From an uncultured Bacteroidales bacterium (GTDB taxonomy: Bacteria; Bacteroidota; Bacteroidia; Bacteroidales; Paludibacteraceae): a stretch of DNA of 64,000 nt. Position numbers and translations under genes: made by a program. Positions within the stretch are counted from its first letter, which is position 1, and the number at the start of each line of letters is the position of its first letter. The stretch is from the NCBI GenBank assembly GCA_946185835.1, contig CAMHKW010000009.1, positions 1 through 64,000 on the forward strand. The letters are read 5' to 3'. Below are positions 25,463 through 34,360 of this stretch, in pieces. Under the pieces are notes generated by a model. It had not been told where the DNA came from, did no database searches, and saw only the letters and a list, made by a program, of their open reading frames with translations.

Positions 25463-25828
25463 ATGCGTGGTTTATACACAGTATTGCTATTGATATGTTC
25501 GAATGTCTTTATGACATTGGCATGGTATGGTCATCTTAAGATGTCGGAGTTCAGTTGGTTTAAGGCATTGCCATTGATAGCCGTGATAGCTCTTAGTTGG
25601 GCTGTGGCGTTTTTCGAGTATTGTCTTCAGGTACCGGCTAACCGTATTGGTTTCGAGGGTAACGGTGGCCCGTTTTCTCTTGTTCAGTTGAAGGTGATAC
25701 AGGAGGTGATAACGTTGGTGGTGTTTGCATTATTCTCTGTAGTAGCCTTTCATACTCATCTGCGCTGGAACCATGTCGTAGCCGCGTTGCTGCTTGTGGC
25801 AGCCGTTTATTTTGTCTTTAGGCAGTAA
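25463..25828 (+). CDS. DMT family inner-membrane protein (DUF486)
   Basis: 121 residues with four hydrophobic helices: TVLLLICSNVFMTLAWYG, ALPLIAVIALSWAVAFFEY, VITLVVFALFSVVAFHT and HVVAALLLVAAVYFVF. QVPANRIGFEGNGGPFSLVQLKVIQE, split by its own helix boundary, is the characteristic loop of DUF486 proteins, distant members of the drug/metabolite transporter superfamily. Such small proteins may work as dimers. Substrate unknown. It is 87 bases after ttcA across an AT-rich repeat; a functional link with ttcA is not evident. Confidence 0.85.
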   Translation: MRGLYTVLLLICSNVFMTLAWYGHLKMSEFSWFKALPLIAVIALSWAVAFFEYCLQVPANRIGFEGNGGPFSLVQLKVIQEVITLVVFALFSVVAFHTHLRWNHVVAALLLVAAVYFVFRQ

Positions 25829-26284
25829 TTTACCTTTTGAGATATTTAGATTTTTGTGTGTATGAATTGGCGCTAAAGTTCACACAAAAAGAAAGATACT
25901 CGCAATAATACTTTAGATTTTTTTTTTGTATTATTGCGAGTATTTACGCTTTTGTATATTTTTGTGACGTGAATAAGGTCAGGTGTTATTGAGTTTTATT
26001 ACGATCTTGTTCACAGGTGCGAGTATTCTTTTTGGAATCTTACTCAATCCTAAAATTGTGTGTTGTGGAAGCAAGATTGTGGTGAGTAGTATTATTCGAC
26101 CGCAATCTTGTCTTCTTTTTTTTGTCCAAATGGGTTTTTGTATGGGTCTCTTTCAAAGGGTTTTATGGGCGAAGACTCGTTCTTCACTCGTTCTTCACTC
26201 GAAGGTGACAGGAGTGAGGAGGGTGTAAGGCTCAGGGAAACAGTTAGATAGGCTGTTTTTTAAGATTTGGTTTTCGAAGAGAGG
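25829..26284. other. Intergenic region with strong hairpins, no gene
   Basis: 456 bases between convergent genes. It contains a perfect 16-bp inverted repeat (25896-25943) and a second inverted repeat CAAGATTG...CAATCTTG (about 26072-26111). Tandem GTTCTTCACTC units run at 26179-26200, and an 18-nt sequence is shared with 21733-21750. An 81-codon open frame at 25983 lacks an ATG context and protein-like composition and is not called. Confidence 0.65.
25896..25943. terminator. Perfect 16-bp inverted repeat, possible bidirectional terminator
   Basis: ATACTCGCAATAATAC (25896-25911) and its exact complement (25928-25943) enclose a 16-base T-rich loop. On the + strand it is followed by TTACGCTTTTG. 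It could end transcription from the DUF486 gene, though the poly-T run is in the loop rather than after the stem. Confidence 0.45.
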
Positions 26285-27331
26285 TTATTGTATTAGTTTA
26301 CAGCCGTTTAGTATGATGATGCCATGATAGTCGTCGCCTACAGGTTGTCCGAGAAGGTTATATCGGATGTTGTTGGTGTTGCGTTGTGGCTGAGTTGTCG
26401 TTTGTTGTAGGCTGAGTGCTGTGCCGAACTTACCGTGGTAGGTGATATGTATGTTGGTTCCTTTATAGCTTTGTGCGTCGAAGGTAATCCGGTATTCGTT
26501 ATTTGAGATTTCGAGTGTCATGTTACCTTGGGTGATGAAGAAGCTGTGTTTGAGTTTCTTTTGAGCGTTGTAGATCAGGAGGGTGGTTCCGTAGTAGTCG
26601 CTCATCACGGTGCTGCCGGGCGAGGCGAGGATAGTGTTGTTGTCGGCGTTGTCGGATACTTGGAAAGAGCCTTGTTGCAGTTCGTCGGTTTGTGATACCA
26701 ATTGCAGGTGCATAGTGGCGGTGTCGGATTGCATGACCATGTCGATGACGCCTGCGTTGTATGTCGTTTGCGCTTTGCAGTTGGCGTCGTCGAAGTCGAT
26801 GTAGATATCGTCGAGTGTTGTATTCTCGGCGTTGTAGCTGAATGCGTTATTGCTGTTGGTGGGTTCGCACGCGCCTTGATAGTGTATGATGATGTGTGAG
26901 CCGTAGTAGCTGTAGGCGTCGATTTCGAATTGCCAATTGTTGTCGGCGATAGCGGTGATGGTGAGAGTGCCGGAAGTGAGATACCAGTATGAGTCGGCGT
27001 TTTTATAGACAGAGGGTTGGTTGTAGCCGACGGATTGCAAAATGGTGTTTTGCAAGTGTGTGTTGGTGATGGGGTATGTTCCTTCTTTGATAGTGATGCC
27101 GTAATAGCTGAGGGCACATATCTGCGTCGGTTCGCCGATGGAGAAGAGCAGGTCTAAGGTGTATCTGCCGAAAGGTCGGTACCATAGTTGCTGTGCGGTG
27201 AGTTCTATGTTGGCGGGTTGCTTCGGTTCGTCGGCGTAAGGCGAGTCTTGCTGTTGTTGGTTGTATTGCACTTGCGCTGTGAGTGTGAGAGTTGCAAGTA
27301 AGGTGAAGACTGTGGTGATTAGGTGTCGCAT
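26285..27331 (-). CDS. Secreted protein with internal duplication and short T9SS-like tail
   Basis: 348 residues, signal peptide 1-19 (ending LTAQ). Two halves are related. SGTLTITAIADNNWQFEIDA followed by YSYYGSHIIIHYQG aligns with QGNMTLEISNNEYRITFDA followed by QSYKGTNIHITYHG, so the protein is two similar beta-rich domains. The last 28 residues (NIRYNLLGQPVG ... GIIILNGCKLIQ) look like a short type A T9SS sorting tail. No enzymatic motif. Transcribed alone from the promoter at 27432-27463, divergent from the M16 protease gene. Function unknown; secretion is well supported, T9SS use moderately. Confidence 0.72.
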   Translation of the reverse strand: MRHLITTVFTLLATLTLTAQVQYNQQQQDSPYADEPKQPANIELTAQQLWYRPFGRYTLDLLFSIGEPTQICALSYYGITIKEGTYPITNTHLQNTILQSVGYNQPSVYKNADSYWYLTSGTLTITAIADNNWQFEIDAYSYYGSHIIIHYQGACEPTNSNNAFSYNAENTTLDDIYIDFDDANCKAQTTYNAGVIDMVMQSDTATMHLQLVSQTDELQQGSFQVSDNADNNTILASPGSTVMSDYYGTTLLIYNAQKKLKHSFFITQGNMTLEISNNEYRITFDAQSYKGTNIHITYHGKFGTALSLQQTTTQPQRNTNNIRYNLLGQPVGDDYHGIIILNGCKLIQ

Positions 27332-27431
27332 GATTGAGAGATAATTTTAGTTGTCTGAATAGTGGCTTATGAGCGTAGAGTCTTCGTTGCGTGAGCAGAC
27401 GAAGAGCTGTAACTCTTGCCGAAACGGAGCG

Positions 27432-27463
27432 CAAAAGTATGAAAAAATATTAGAATATGCAAG
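27432..27463 (-). promoter_or_regulatory. Promoter of the 348-residue secreted protein gene
   Basis: On the minus strand, CTTG (27460-27463), 20 bases, TACTTTTG (27432-27439), then CGC. The leader is about 95 nt. Confidence 0.6.
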
Positions 27464-27489
27464 CCGGTTGGTATCGTTTTTGTATGCTA

Positions 27490-27521
27490 TTTGTGTAAAT
27501 GAAAATAAATATGTATCTTTG
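27490..27521 (+). promoter_or_regulatory. Promoter of the M16 protease gene
   Basis: TTTG (27490-27493), 20 bases, TATCTTTG (27514-27521), then CAGG. Full consensus; the leader is about 35 nt. Confidence 0.78.
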
Positions 27522-27561
27522 CAGGTCTATTTTGCAATAAAAACAAATCAATATTACAACA

Positions 27562-30378
27562 ATGAAAAGAATGTTTTTCTCTTTGGTCGTAGGGTTGTGT
27601 GCTATCAGTCTTACGGCTCAGAACATGCCATTGCCGATAGATTCGGCTGTCAGGGTAGGTCGTTTGGATAACGGGTTGACTTATTATATACGTCATAATG
27701 AGTTGCCCAAGCAGCGAGCTGAGTTTCATATAGCTCAGGCTGTTGGTGCTATATTGGAGGAGGATCATCAGAATGGTTTGGCTCATTTTCTTGAGCACAT
27801 GGCCTTTAACGGAACGGAGCATTTTCCTGGGAAGGGCATAATCAAATATTTCGAGTCGATAGGCGTTAACTTCGGAGGTAACATCAATGCTTATACCTCT
27901 CTGGATGAGACTGTTTATCGTTTGAGTGATGTCCCTACGATACGTGAGGGGATTATAGACTCTGCTTTGCTTGTGATGCACGACTGGTCTCATTCGTTGT
28001 TGCTTGAGGGCGATGAGATAGATGCAGAGCGTGGTGTTATCTTAGAGGAGTGGCGCACTCGTGCATCAGCCGACCGCAGGATGTGGAGTGAGTTGAATCC
28101 GAAGATTTACCCCGGTAGTCAGTATGCCAAGCGTGATGTGATAGGTGACACCGCCGTTATCTTGAACTTCCCGTATCAGGCTCTTCGCGACTACTATCAT
28201 AAGTGGTATGGTCCGGACTTGCAGGCTATAGTTGTGGTAGGTGATGTCGATGTTGACCAGATAGAGCAGAAGATAAAGGCGTTATGGGCTGATGTTCCTG
28301 CTCGTGAGAATAGAGGTGAGAGACCTATCTATTCCATTAACGACAACGTAGAGCCTATTATAGGTATTGTTCGTGACAAGGAGGCTCAGTTCACCCGTAT
28401 TCGTCTTGACTACAAGCAGGCACCTCTGCCGGCGGAGCTTGAGGGTACAGTTGCTGCATATATGGCAGATGTATGCAATAGCCTGATTGTCTCGATGATA
28501 AACACTCGTCTTGGTGAGATGACGCAGAAGCCTCAGTGTCCGTTTATCGTTGGTGTGTGCGGTTATGGAGAGTTGGTGAAGGCGAAGGATGCTTTTTTGG
28601 CGTTGGTGGCAGCGAAAGAGGGTCAGGAGGCAGAGTCGTATAAGACGTTGTTGCTTGAGCTTGAGAAGGTAAAGCGTTATGGTTTTACGGAGTCGGAGTT
28701 GGAGTTGTCGAAGACGGCGATGTTGTCGAATTACGAGAAGTCGTATAACGAGCGCAATGCGACTCGTAATATCACTTATACACGTGAGTACATACGTAAC
28801 TTCCTCGATAAGGAGCCTATTCCGGGTATTCGTTGGGAATACGACTTTGTAAAGCAGGTGTTGCCATATATCACCGCCGATCAGCTGAGTCAGATTGTGA
28901 AGACATATCTTCATGACGACAATCTGTTGGTGTCGATAACGGCACCTGAGAAAGAGGGTATAGAGATACCGTCGGAGGAACAGATCTTGCAGCTGTATGC
29001 TCAGGCAAAAGAGGCAGAGATAGAGGCTCCGGCAGAGGAGAAGATAGTGACAGACATAGTCGAAAACGACCCCAAGCCCGGTAAGATAAAAAAGACGATA
29101 CGCAATCAGCATTTGGGAACGACGGAGTGGCAGCTTAAGAACGGGGTGCGTGTGATAGTTCGTCCGACTGATTTCAAGCAGGATGAGATATTGATGCGTG
29201 CCTACTCGATAGGAGGCTCGTCGTATGAGACAGATGCTGAGAAGCTGTATTCGGTAGCAGAAGCTACGGATGTGGTAGCAATGGGAGGTTTAGGCAATCT
29301 GACGTCGGTGCAACTGCAGAAGGCATTGGCAGGCAAGACGGTGAGCATAGACCCGTCGATATCTACGTATTACGAAGTTATCAACGGTTCGTCTTCGATA
29401 AAAGATTTTGAGACGATGCTTCAGCTGACGTATCTGTATTTCACGGCTCCTCGTAAAGATGCCGAGACGTTTGAGTCGCTGATGTCGATGTTGGAGACCT
29501 CGTTGAAGAACAAGGAGACCAATCATAAGGCTATCTTCCGTGACTCGGTGAGCTTGATGAGTTCGAATCATTCGCCCCGTACTCTGATATGGAATGTAGA
29601 TAACTTGAAGAAGGTAGACATGGATGTAGCGTACGACTTCTTCCGTCAGCGTTTTGCCGATCCTGCCGACTTTACGTTCTATTTCGTGGGTAACATCGAC
29701 CCGGAGGATCCTGCGACTCAGAAGCTTGTGTCTCAATGGTTAGGCGGTATGAAGACGGGTAAGTGCAAGAAGAATCGCGAGAAGCTTCGTGACACCGGCG
29801 TTCGTGTTCCGAGTGGCATACAACGCAACTACTTCGACAGGAAGATGCAGATAACGACAGCCACAAACAGGATACAGTACACCTCGTATGATATACCGTA
29901 TAGCTTGGAGAACGACTTGAATATGGAGATGATAGGTCGCATCTTGTCGACCCGTTATCTGGAGTCGATACGTGAGCGTGAGGGTGGATCTTATGGTGTG
30001 AGCTGCTGGGGTTACTGCTCACGCGTTCCCGTTAATAGTGCGATGCTTGTGATGCAGTTCGATACCGACCCCCAGAAAGAGGAGAAGCTGATGGAGATCA
30101 TTCATCAGGAGGTTCAACAAATAGTGGAGAATGGTCCGCTTGCGGAGGACTTGCAGAAGGAGAAGGAGTCGATGCTCAAAGACTTCGAGGAGGATTTGGA
30201 GAAGAACGGCTATTGGCGTTCGACAATCTTGCATGAGTACTATCAGCACGGCATCGACTATTTGAAAGAGTATGAGGATGCTGTTCGTCGGATTTCGGCG
30301 GAGAGCGTTCAGCAGATGCTTCGTAAGTTGGTCGATGCGGGAAATATGTTCGAGGTGGTGATGATGCCGGCTGAGTAA
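27562..30378 (+). CDS. M16 family zinc metalloprotease (pitrilysin/PqqL-like), exported
   Basis: 938 residues with a signal peptide (1-20, ending LTAQ), so periplasmic or outer-membrane associated. The inverted zinc motif HFLEH is at 75-79, with the distal Glu in the ERGVILEE segment about 76 residues on. The protein has the two-half M16 layout. The N-terminal catalytic half is followed by a linker (PAEEKIVTDIVENDPKPGKI), then an inactive half beginning near TEWQLKNGVRVIVRPTDFKQ. The late motif RYLESIREREGGSYGVSCWG is typical of M16B C-terminal domains. It probably degrades peptides imported across the outer membrane. Ends in a strong terminator at 30530-30568. Confidence 0.92.
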   Translation: MKRMFFSLVVGLCAISLTAQNMPLPIDSAVRVGRLDNGLTYYIRHNELPKQRAEFHIAQAVGAILEEDHQNGLAHFLEHMAFNGTEHFPGKGIIKYFESIGVNFGGNINAYTSLDETVYRLSDVPTIREGIIDSALLVMHDWSHSLLLEGDEIDAERGVILEEWRTRASADRRMWSELNPKIYPGSQYAKRDVIGDTAVILNFPYQALRDYYHKWYGPDLQAIVVVGDVDVDQIEQKIKALWADVPARENRGERPIYSINDNVEPIIGIVRDKEAQFTRIRLDYKQAPLPAELEGTVAAYMADVCNSLIVSMINTRLGEMTQKPQCPFIVGVCGYGELVKAKDAFLALVAAKEGQEAESYKTLLLELEKVKRYGFTESELELSKTAMLSNYEKSYNERNATRNITYTREYIRNFLDKEPIPGIRWEYDFVKQVLPYITADQLSQIVKTYLHDDNLLVSITAPEKEGIEIPSEEQILQLYAQAKEAEIEAPAEEKIVTDIVENDPKPGKIKKTIRNQHLGTTEWQLKNGVRVIVRPTDFKQDEILMRAYSIGGSSYETDAEKLYSVAEATDVVAMGGLGNLTSVQLQKALAGKTVSIDPSISTYYEVINGSSSIKDFETMLQLTYLYFTAPRKDAETFESLMSMLETSLKNKETNHKAIFRDSVSLMSSNHSPRTLIWNVDNLKKVDMDVAYDFFRQRFADPADFTFYFVGNIDPEDPATQKLVSQWLGGMKTGKCKKNREKLRDTGVRVPSGIQRNYFDRKMQITTATNRIQYTSYDIPYSLENDLNMEMIGRILSTRYLESIREREGGSYGVSCWGYCSRVPVNSAMLVMQFDTDPQKEEKLMEIIHQEVQQIVENGPLAEDLQKEKESMLKDFEEDLEKNGYWRSTILHEYYQHGIDYLKEYEDAVRRISAESVQQMLRKLVDAGNMFEVVMMPAE

Positions 30379-30529
30379 GCGGATGTGCGCCTATCTGCCA
30401 TGAGCAGCCATATATGGCTGCTACGTGACCACGAACGGCAGTGGACGGGGCGGCAAACGGGGCGGCAAACGGCGCATACAATGCGCCGGAAATAGACGGA
30501 GAAAATATGTAGGAGAGAATATGTGGAAA
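30379..30529. other. Trailer of the M16 gene with palindromes
   Basis: Contains the 20-base perfect palindrome AGCAGCCATATATGGCTGCT (30403-30422), a doubled GGGGCGGCAAAC, and the hairpin GGCGCAT-ACA-ATGCGCC. No reading frame looks coding. Confidence 0.6.
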
Positions 30530-30568
30530 GAATAGGCGCCCTTGGTGGGCGCCTATTCTTTTTTTTTT
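30530..30568 (+). terminator. Strong terminator of the M16 protease gene
   Basis: A perfect 12-bp stem GAATAGGCGCCC / GGGCGCCTATTC with loop TTGGT, followed by ten T residues. Confidence 0.92.
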
Positions 30569-30684
30569 GCTGGGCTTTTGCTAAGCTTTAGCTGGGGGCT
30601 TTTGCTGGGCTTTTGCTGGGTGCTTTTGCTGGGCTTTTGCCGGGTGCTTTTGCTGTGCTTTTGCTGAGCTTTTATTGCTGTGTT
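30569..30684. repeat. Tandem GGGCTTTTGCT repeats
   Basis: About nine degenerate units of 11-13 bases around GCTGGGCTTTTGCT lie immediately downstream (3') of the DUF4890 gene stop codon and next to the terminator. They encode nothing recognisable. Confidence 0.8.
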
Positions 30685-31146
30685 TTACTTTTTGTTGTGT
30701 TTGTGGTGTTGGTGAGCGGTGACGATGTCTTTCCATTTGGCGAACTGTTCGTCAGTGAGCAGGCTTTTCATTGTGGCTTCTCGTTCTTCTCTCATGGCTT
30801 TCTTTTGCTGTGCTGAGAGTTCTTGTTCGGTGCCTTCGCGTTGTGCCTTTATCTTCTTGGCGTCTTCTAAGTAGAGGTCGTAGACTTTGGCGTACTGTTC
30901 GTCAGAGAGTTGCAGTTCGGCTTTCATTTTTGCGGTGCGGTGCCGAGCCATGTCTTCGGCGCTGAGTTCCCGGTGTCTGCCTTCTATTTGTCGTGCCTCT
31001 TTGCCTGTTCTTTTGTGTGCTTTGCAGTCGACTTGTTCTTTGTTAGCTTTTCGGTGTGCGAACTCGCCTTTTCGGCTATTGTCTTGAGCTGACAGCGAGA
31101 GTGTGAGCAGTGCGCATAGTGATACGCATAAAATCTTTGCTTTCAT
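30685..31146 (-). CDS. DUF4890-type exported basic protein
   Basis: 153 residues, signal peptide 1-21 (MKAKILCVSLCALLTLSLSA, then Q). The mature protein is very rich in Lys, Arg, Glu and Ala. It holds a helix-rich core with repeated LSDEQYAKVYDLYLED and LTDEQFAKWKDI motifs, then a His/Lys tail (HQHHKHNKK). This matches DUF4890 proteins common in Bacteroidales, whose helical LTxxQ motifs recall Spy/CpxP periplasmic chaperones. Role unknown; envelope stress protection is a guess from that similarity. Monocistronic, convergent with the M16 gene. Confidence 0.8.
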   Translation of the reverse strand: MKAKILCVSLCALLTLSLSAQDNSRKGEFAHRKANKEQVDCKAHKRTGKEARQIEGRHRELSAEDMARHRTAKMKAELQLSDEQYAKVYDLYLEDAKKIKAQREGTEQELSAQQKKAMREEREATMKSLLTDEQFAKWKDIVTAHQHHKHNKK

Positions 31147-31305
31147 AATAGTGATGTGTTTTAATGACAGGCGGTGTGTCTGTCGGTGTTTCTAACTCAG
31201 TTGATTTGAAGCTTCACAGAGTTGAATGCAAACATCGTGCCAAAAATGGAATATATAAACTAATATGTTGGTAATGAGATAAGAACGGATGGGTGTTTAC
31301 TTTTA

Positions 31306-31337
31306 TTTCTTAGAGTCATAAAAAAGTATTACCTTTG
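31306..31337 (+). promoter_or_regulatory. Promoter of the 31.4-kb secreted protein gene
   Basis: TACCTTTG (31330-31337) then CGG, with TTTC 20 bases upstream in place of TTTG (31306-31309). The -7 half is strong, the -33 half weak. The leader is about 50 nt. Confidence 0.55.
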
Positions 31338-31394
31338 CGGACTGATTTGCAAAAACTACGACAAACAATAAACAAACTTTCAACACCGATTATC

Positions 31395-32675
31395 ATGAAA
31401 AGACATTTATTATTTTTTGTATTGCTGTTCGCTACGCTTAGTGTGTGTGCGACGGATTATTATCGTATTAACTCGTTTCCGATAGACGGAGCTGACATCC
31501 GTGACACATTCCTTATTGTGGTGGAGTATGCCGGAAACACTTATATATGGAATGGTCAAGAGGCAACGGGAAAGAATTACGTATGTTTGCAGAGTTATTC
31601 GTCGGATGTTATCTCGGGCGATTATGCGGACAACGAGGTGGTTATAGTTCACAACAAGTGGCATAATTACAATAAGCTGTTCAGCGTGCTATGCAAGGGT
31701 GATGGCGATCGTGACGACAAGGGAGGTTATTATTTAGGTGGCGTAAAGGGCACAAATGGTATTTCGTTCAGTAGTGGTCAGGTGGATGCAGAGATTACGT
31801 TTGAAGACACCGAGGGTATTCATATCGCGACGAAGTCGGGTGTTGGTGAGTTTCGCTTTAACATTACTCCAAACGATCCTCATGGTTTTAAGTTTTATGA
31901 GCATCAGATTAACATGCTGACGCCCACGTTATATGTTCGTGGTGCCAATGCGCGTTATGCTCGGCAGGTAGAGTACGAGGATATGTCAGCGTCTTTCACC
32001 TATGCTCAGGCGGATTACTATGAAGACCAGACTCTACGTGAGCAGCCGAAGGTTAAGGACTGGGATTTCACTCTTGCGTCAGCCGACGATGAAGGTGCGT
32101 TGCCACAGTTATATTTGATGCTGACCAATGAGTCGGACCAAGCGATAGGTGGTCATTATGTTAGTACTGTTAGTAATGGTGAGCCATGGCAGGTGTATTG
32201 TACGAACTCGTCGGTTAAGTCGTCGATATATACTTTCGAGAGTGACAAAGGGAATGAGACGAGTTTGTATTTGAAGTATTGTGAGCTCAGTCTGACTCCG
32301 TTGAGCAAGGACAGTCGCGGAGTATATACATACCATATAGAGGTTAAGTGGGTGGATCAGAACAACAAGCATCGTAAGGTAGATGTGGTGTTACCTGTCA
32401 TAGGTCAGCGCACTGTCTTCACGAAGGATGAGCCTGAAGGTGTGTCGAGCGAGATGTTTTTTGTAGAGTCAGATGACGAGCATACGGGTTTGAGGAATAT
32501 CGATGCCGATGAGATTGGTGTTAGTGTGTCGGGAGGTCAGGTAAATGGACCGACAGATATGCGGATTTACAGTATTGAAGGTCGTGATGTTACCGGTATC
32601 AATGGTTCGCTTACGACGGGTTGTTATGTGGTGCGTTGCGGCGGTTATGCGACGAAGGTAATGGTGGTTCGTTGA
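31395..32675 (+). CDS. Secreted protein of unknown function with type A T9SS tail
   Basis: 426 residues from the ATG at 31395 (MKRHLLFFVLLFATLSVCAT, a signal peptide); the frame upstream runs into the promoter. The N-terminal domain (YYRINSFPIDGADIRDTFLI, VEYAGNTYIWNGQ) looks beta-rich and I recognise no named family. The C-terminal 65 or so residues (VSVSGGQVNGPTDMRIYSIE, GRDVTGINGSL, GCYVVRCGGYATKVMVVR) are a typical Por secretion-system sorting domain, so the protein is probably a T9SS cargo. It lies 7 bases before the antiporter gene and is probably cotranscribed with it, without an obvious functional link. Confidence 0.78.
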   Translation: MKRHLLFFVLLFATLSVCATDYYRINSFPIDGADIRDTFLIVVEYAGNTYIWNGQEATGKNYVCLQSYSSDVISGDYADNEVVIVHNKWHNYNKLFSVLCKGDGDRDDKGGYYLGGVKGTNGISFSSGQVDAEITFEDTEGIHIATKSGVGEFRFNITPNDPHGFKFYEHQINMLTPTLYVRGANARYARQVEYEDMSASFTYAQADYYEDQTLREQPKVKDWDFTLASADDEGALPQLYLMLTNESDQAIGGHYVSTVSNGEPWQVYCTNSSVKSSIYTFESDKGNETSLYLKYCELSLTPLSKDSRGVYTYHIEVKWVDQNNKHRKVDVVLPVIGQRTVFTKDEPEGVSSEMFFVESDDEHTGLRNIDADEIGVSVSGGQVNGPTDMRIYSIEGRDVTGINGSLTTGCYVVRCGGYATKVMVVR

Positions 32676-32682
32676 GTTTGTC

Positions 32683-34335
32683 ATGAATTGGTTTGTAAGT
32701 CTATTGTCGGAAGGGTCGGTGGCTCATACGCTGCTGATATACAGTGCTATTGTGTCGCTTGGTATGGCTCTTGGCAAGATAAGTATCCGTGGAGTATCGC
32801 TTGGCGCTACTTTTGTGTTGTTTGTGGGTCTTATAGCCGGTCATTTCAACTTGCGTATAGACCCGCAGGTCTTGGATTTTATGAAGAACTTCGGATTGAT
32901 AGTATTCATCTTTTCGATAGGTTTGCAGGTGGGTCCCGGTTTCTTTGCATCGTTCAAGAAAGGGGGTATGCGTCTGAACGGCTTGGCATGTGTTATTGCG
33001 TTTCTTGGGGTTGGTCTGACGATAGGTATATACTATTTGTTGGGCGGTAAGGTGTCGATGCCGATGATGGTAGGTATCATGTCGGGAGCTATCACTTCTA
33101 CTCCGGGTCTTGGTGCTGCTGAGGAGGCTATGTCTCAGATGGGACTGGATGAGCATATCTCTTTGGGTTATGCGGTGGCATATCCTGTAGCGGTGTTAGG
33201 TACAATAGTGGTAATGATGTTGCTCAGGTGGATGTTTCGTGTCGATGTAGACAAGGAGCAGGCACGTTTGCAGACGCGTCAGGATGTGTCGGACCGTCCG
33301 GACATACTCACCTTTAGGGTTACCAATCCGGCAGTGGATGGTTTGACGATAGCTCAGATCAAGCATAATTTTGGTCATCAGGCGATAGCGACACGTGTGT
33401 TCGATGGTGAGCGTGTGTTTATTCCTCGCGCAGATACTAAGTTGAGGTTGGGCGATATAGTTCTTTTTGTGACTCGCGATGCTGATGCTCAGCAGTTGCA
33501 GGATATGCTTGGTGAGTTGGCGGATTATGAATGGACTGATGATGAGCAGAGTTTAGTGTCTCGTCGTATCGTTGTGACTCGCAGTAAAGTTAATGGTAAG
33601 ACGATAGGTGACTTGCATCTGCGTTCGACTTTCAATGTTAACATCACTCGTATCAACCGTGCGGGTATCAACTTGTTAGCTCGTCCGGATCTTGTGTTGC
33701 AGGTGGGTGATAGGGTGATGGTAGTAGGTCCGATAGACGGCATTCTTCATGCCGAGAAGATGCTTGGTAACACGTTGCAGAAGTTGAACGAGCCTCATAT
33801 CTTCACTATCTTCTTTGGTATTTTGACGGGAATAGTGTTTGGCAGCATCCCGATTTACATTCCGGGTATGCCTATGCCAGCGAAGCTTGGTTTGGCGGGT
33901 GGTCCGCTGATAGTGGCTATCTTGCTTGGTCGCTTTGGTTACCGGTTGCGTATTATCACATATACGACGCAGTCGGCGAACCTGATGCTTCGTGAGCTTG
34001 GTCTGTGTCTGTTTTTAGCATCGGTTGGTATGGCGGCCGGTGGTCAGTTTTTTCAGACTGTTTTTTCGTCTGAGGGTTTGCTATGGCTTGGTATAGGAGC
34101 TGCTATTACTATGTTGCCTCCGTTGTTGGTAGGTGGTATAGCGATGTGGCGCAAAGAGAACTATTTCACGGTATGCGGCTTGATAGCGGGAGCTCATACC
34201 AATGCGCCTCCGATGGCATACGCCAACTCGCTTGCTGATACAGATGAGCCGGCGGTGGTGTATTCTACTGTTTATCCTTTGATTACATTTTTGCGTATTA
34301 TCATTGCAGAGCTGATGATAATAGTGTGGGCATAG
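32683..34335 (+). CDS. AspT/YidE/YbjL family putative antiporter
   Basis: 550 residues. Five N-terminal membrane helices contain IFSIGLQVGPGFF. Two RCK-C (TrkA-C) domains follow in the cytoplasmic middle (about 195-365, each with a beta-rich core such as VRRIVVTRSKVNGKTIGDL in part). Five C-terminal helices contain LFLASVGMAAGGQFF. The duplicated GxxxGxxFF motif and central RCK pair define the aspartate:alanine exchanger family (YidE/YbjL branch). The substrate of this branch is mostly unknown; the RCK domains suggest ligand gating. It follows a secreted-protein gene by 7 bases. Hairpin repeats begin 26 bases after its stop codon. Confidence 0.88.
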   Translation: MNWFVSLLSEGSVAHTLLIYSAIVSLGMALGKISIRGVSLGATFVLFVGLIAGHFNLRIDPQVLDFMKNFGLIVFIFSIGLQVGPGFFASFKKGGMRLNGLACVIAFLGVGLTIGIYYLLGGKVSMPMMVGIMSGAITSTPGLGAAEEAMSQMGLDEHISLGYAVAYPVAVLGTIVVMMLLRWMFRVDVDKEQARLQTRQDVSDRPDILTFRVTNPAVDGLTIAQIKHNFGHQAIATRVFDGERVFIPRADTKLRLGDIVLFVTRDADAQQLQDMLGELADYEWTDDEQSLVSRRIVVTRSKVNGKTIGDLHLRSTFNVNITRINRAGINLLARPDLVLQVGDRVMVVGPIDGILHAEKMLGNTLQKLNEPHIFTIFFGILTGIVFGSIPIYIPGMPMPAKLGLAGGPLIVAILLGRFGYRLRIITYTTQSANLMLRELGLCLFLASVGMAAGGQFFQTVFSSEGLLWLGIGAAITMLPPLLVGGIAMWRKENYFTVCGLIAGAHTNAPPMAYANSLADTDEPAVVYSTVYPLITFLRIIIAELMIIVWA

Positions 34336-34360
34336 CCGGTTGGTTATGTCTGTGAGAGTG

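Noticed and set aside
25983-26228. 81-codon open frame
   Set aside because: Non-ATG start, no promoter, covers inverted repeats, composition not protein-like.
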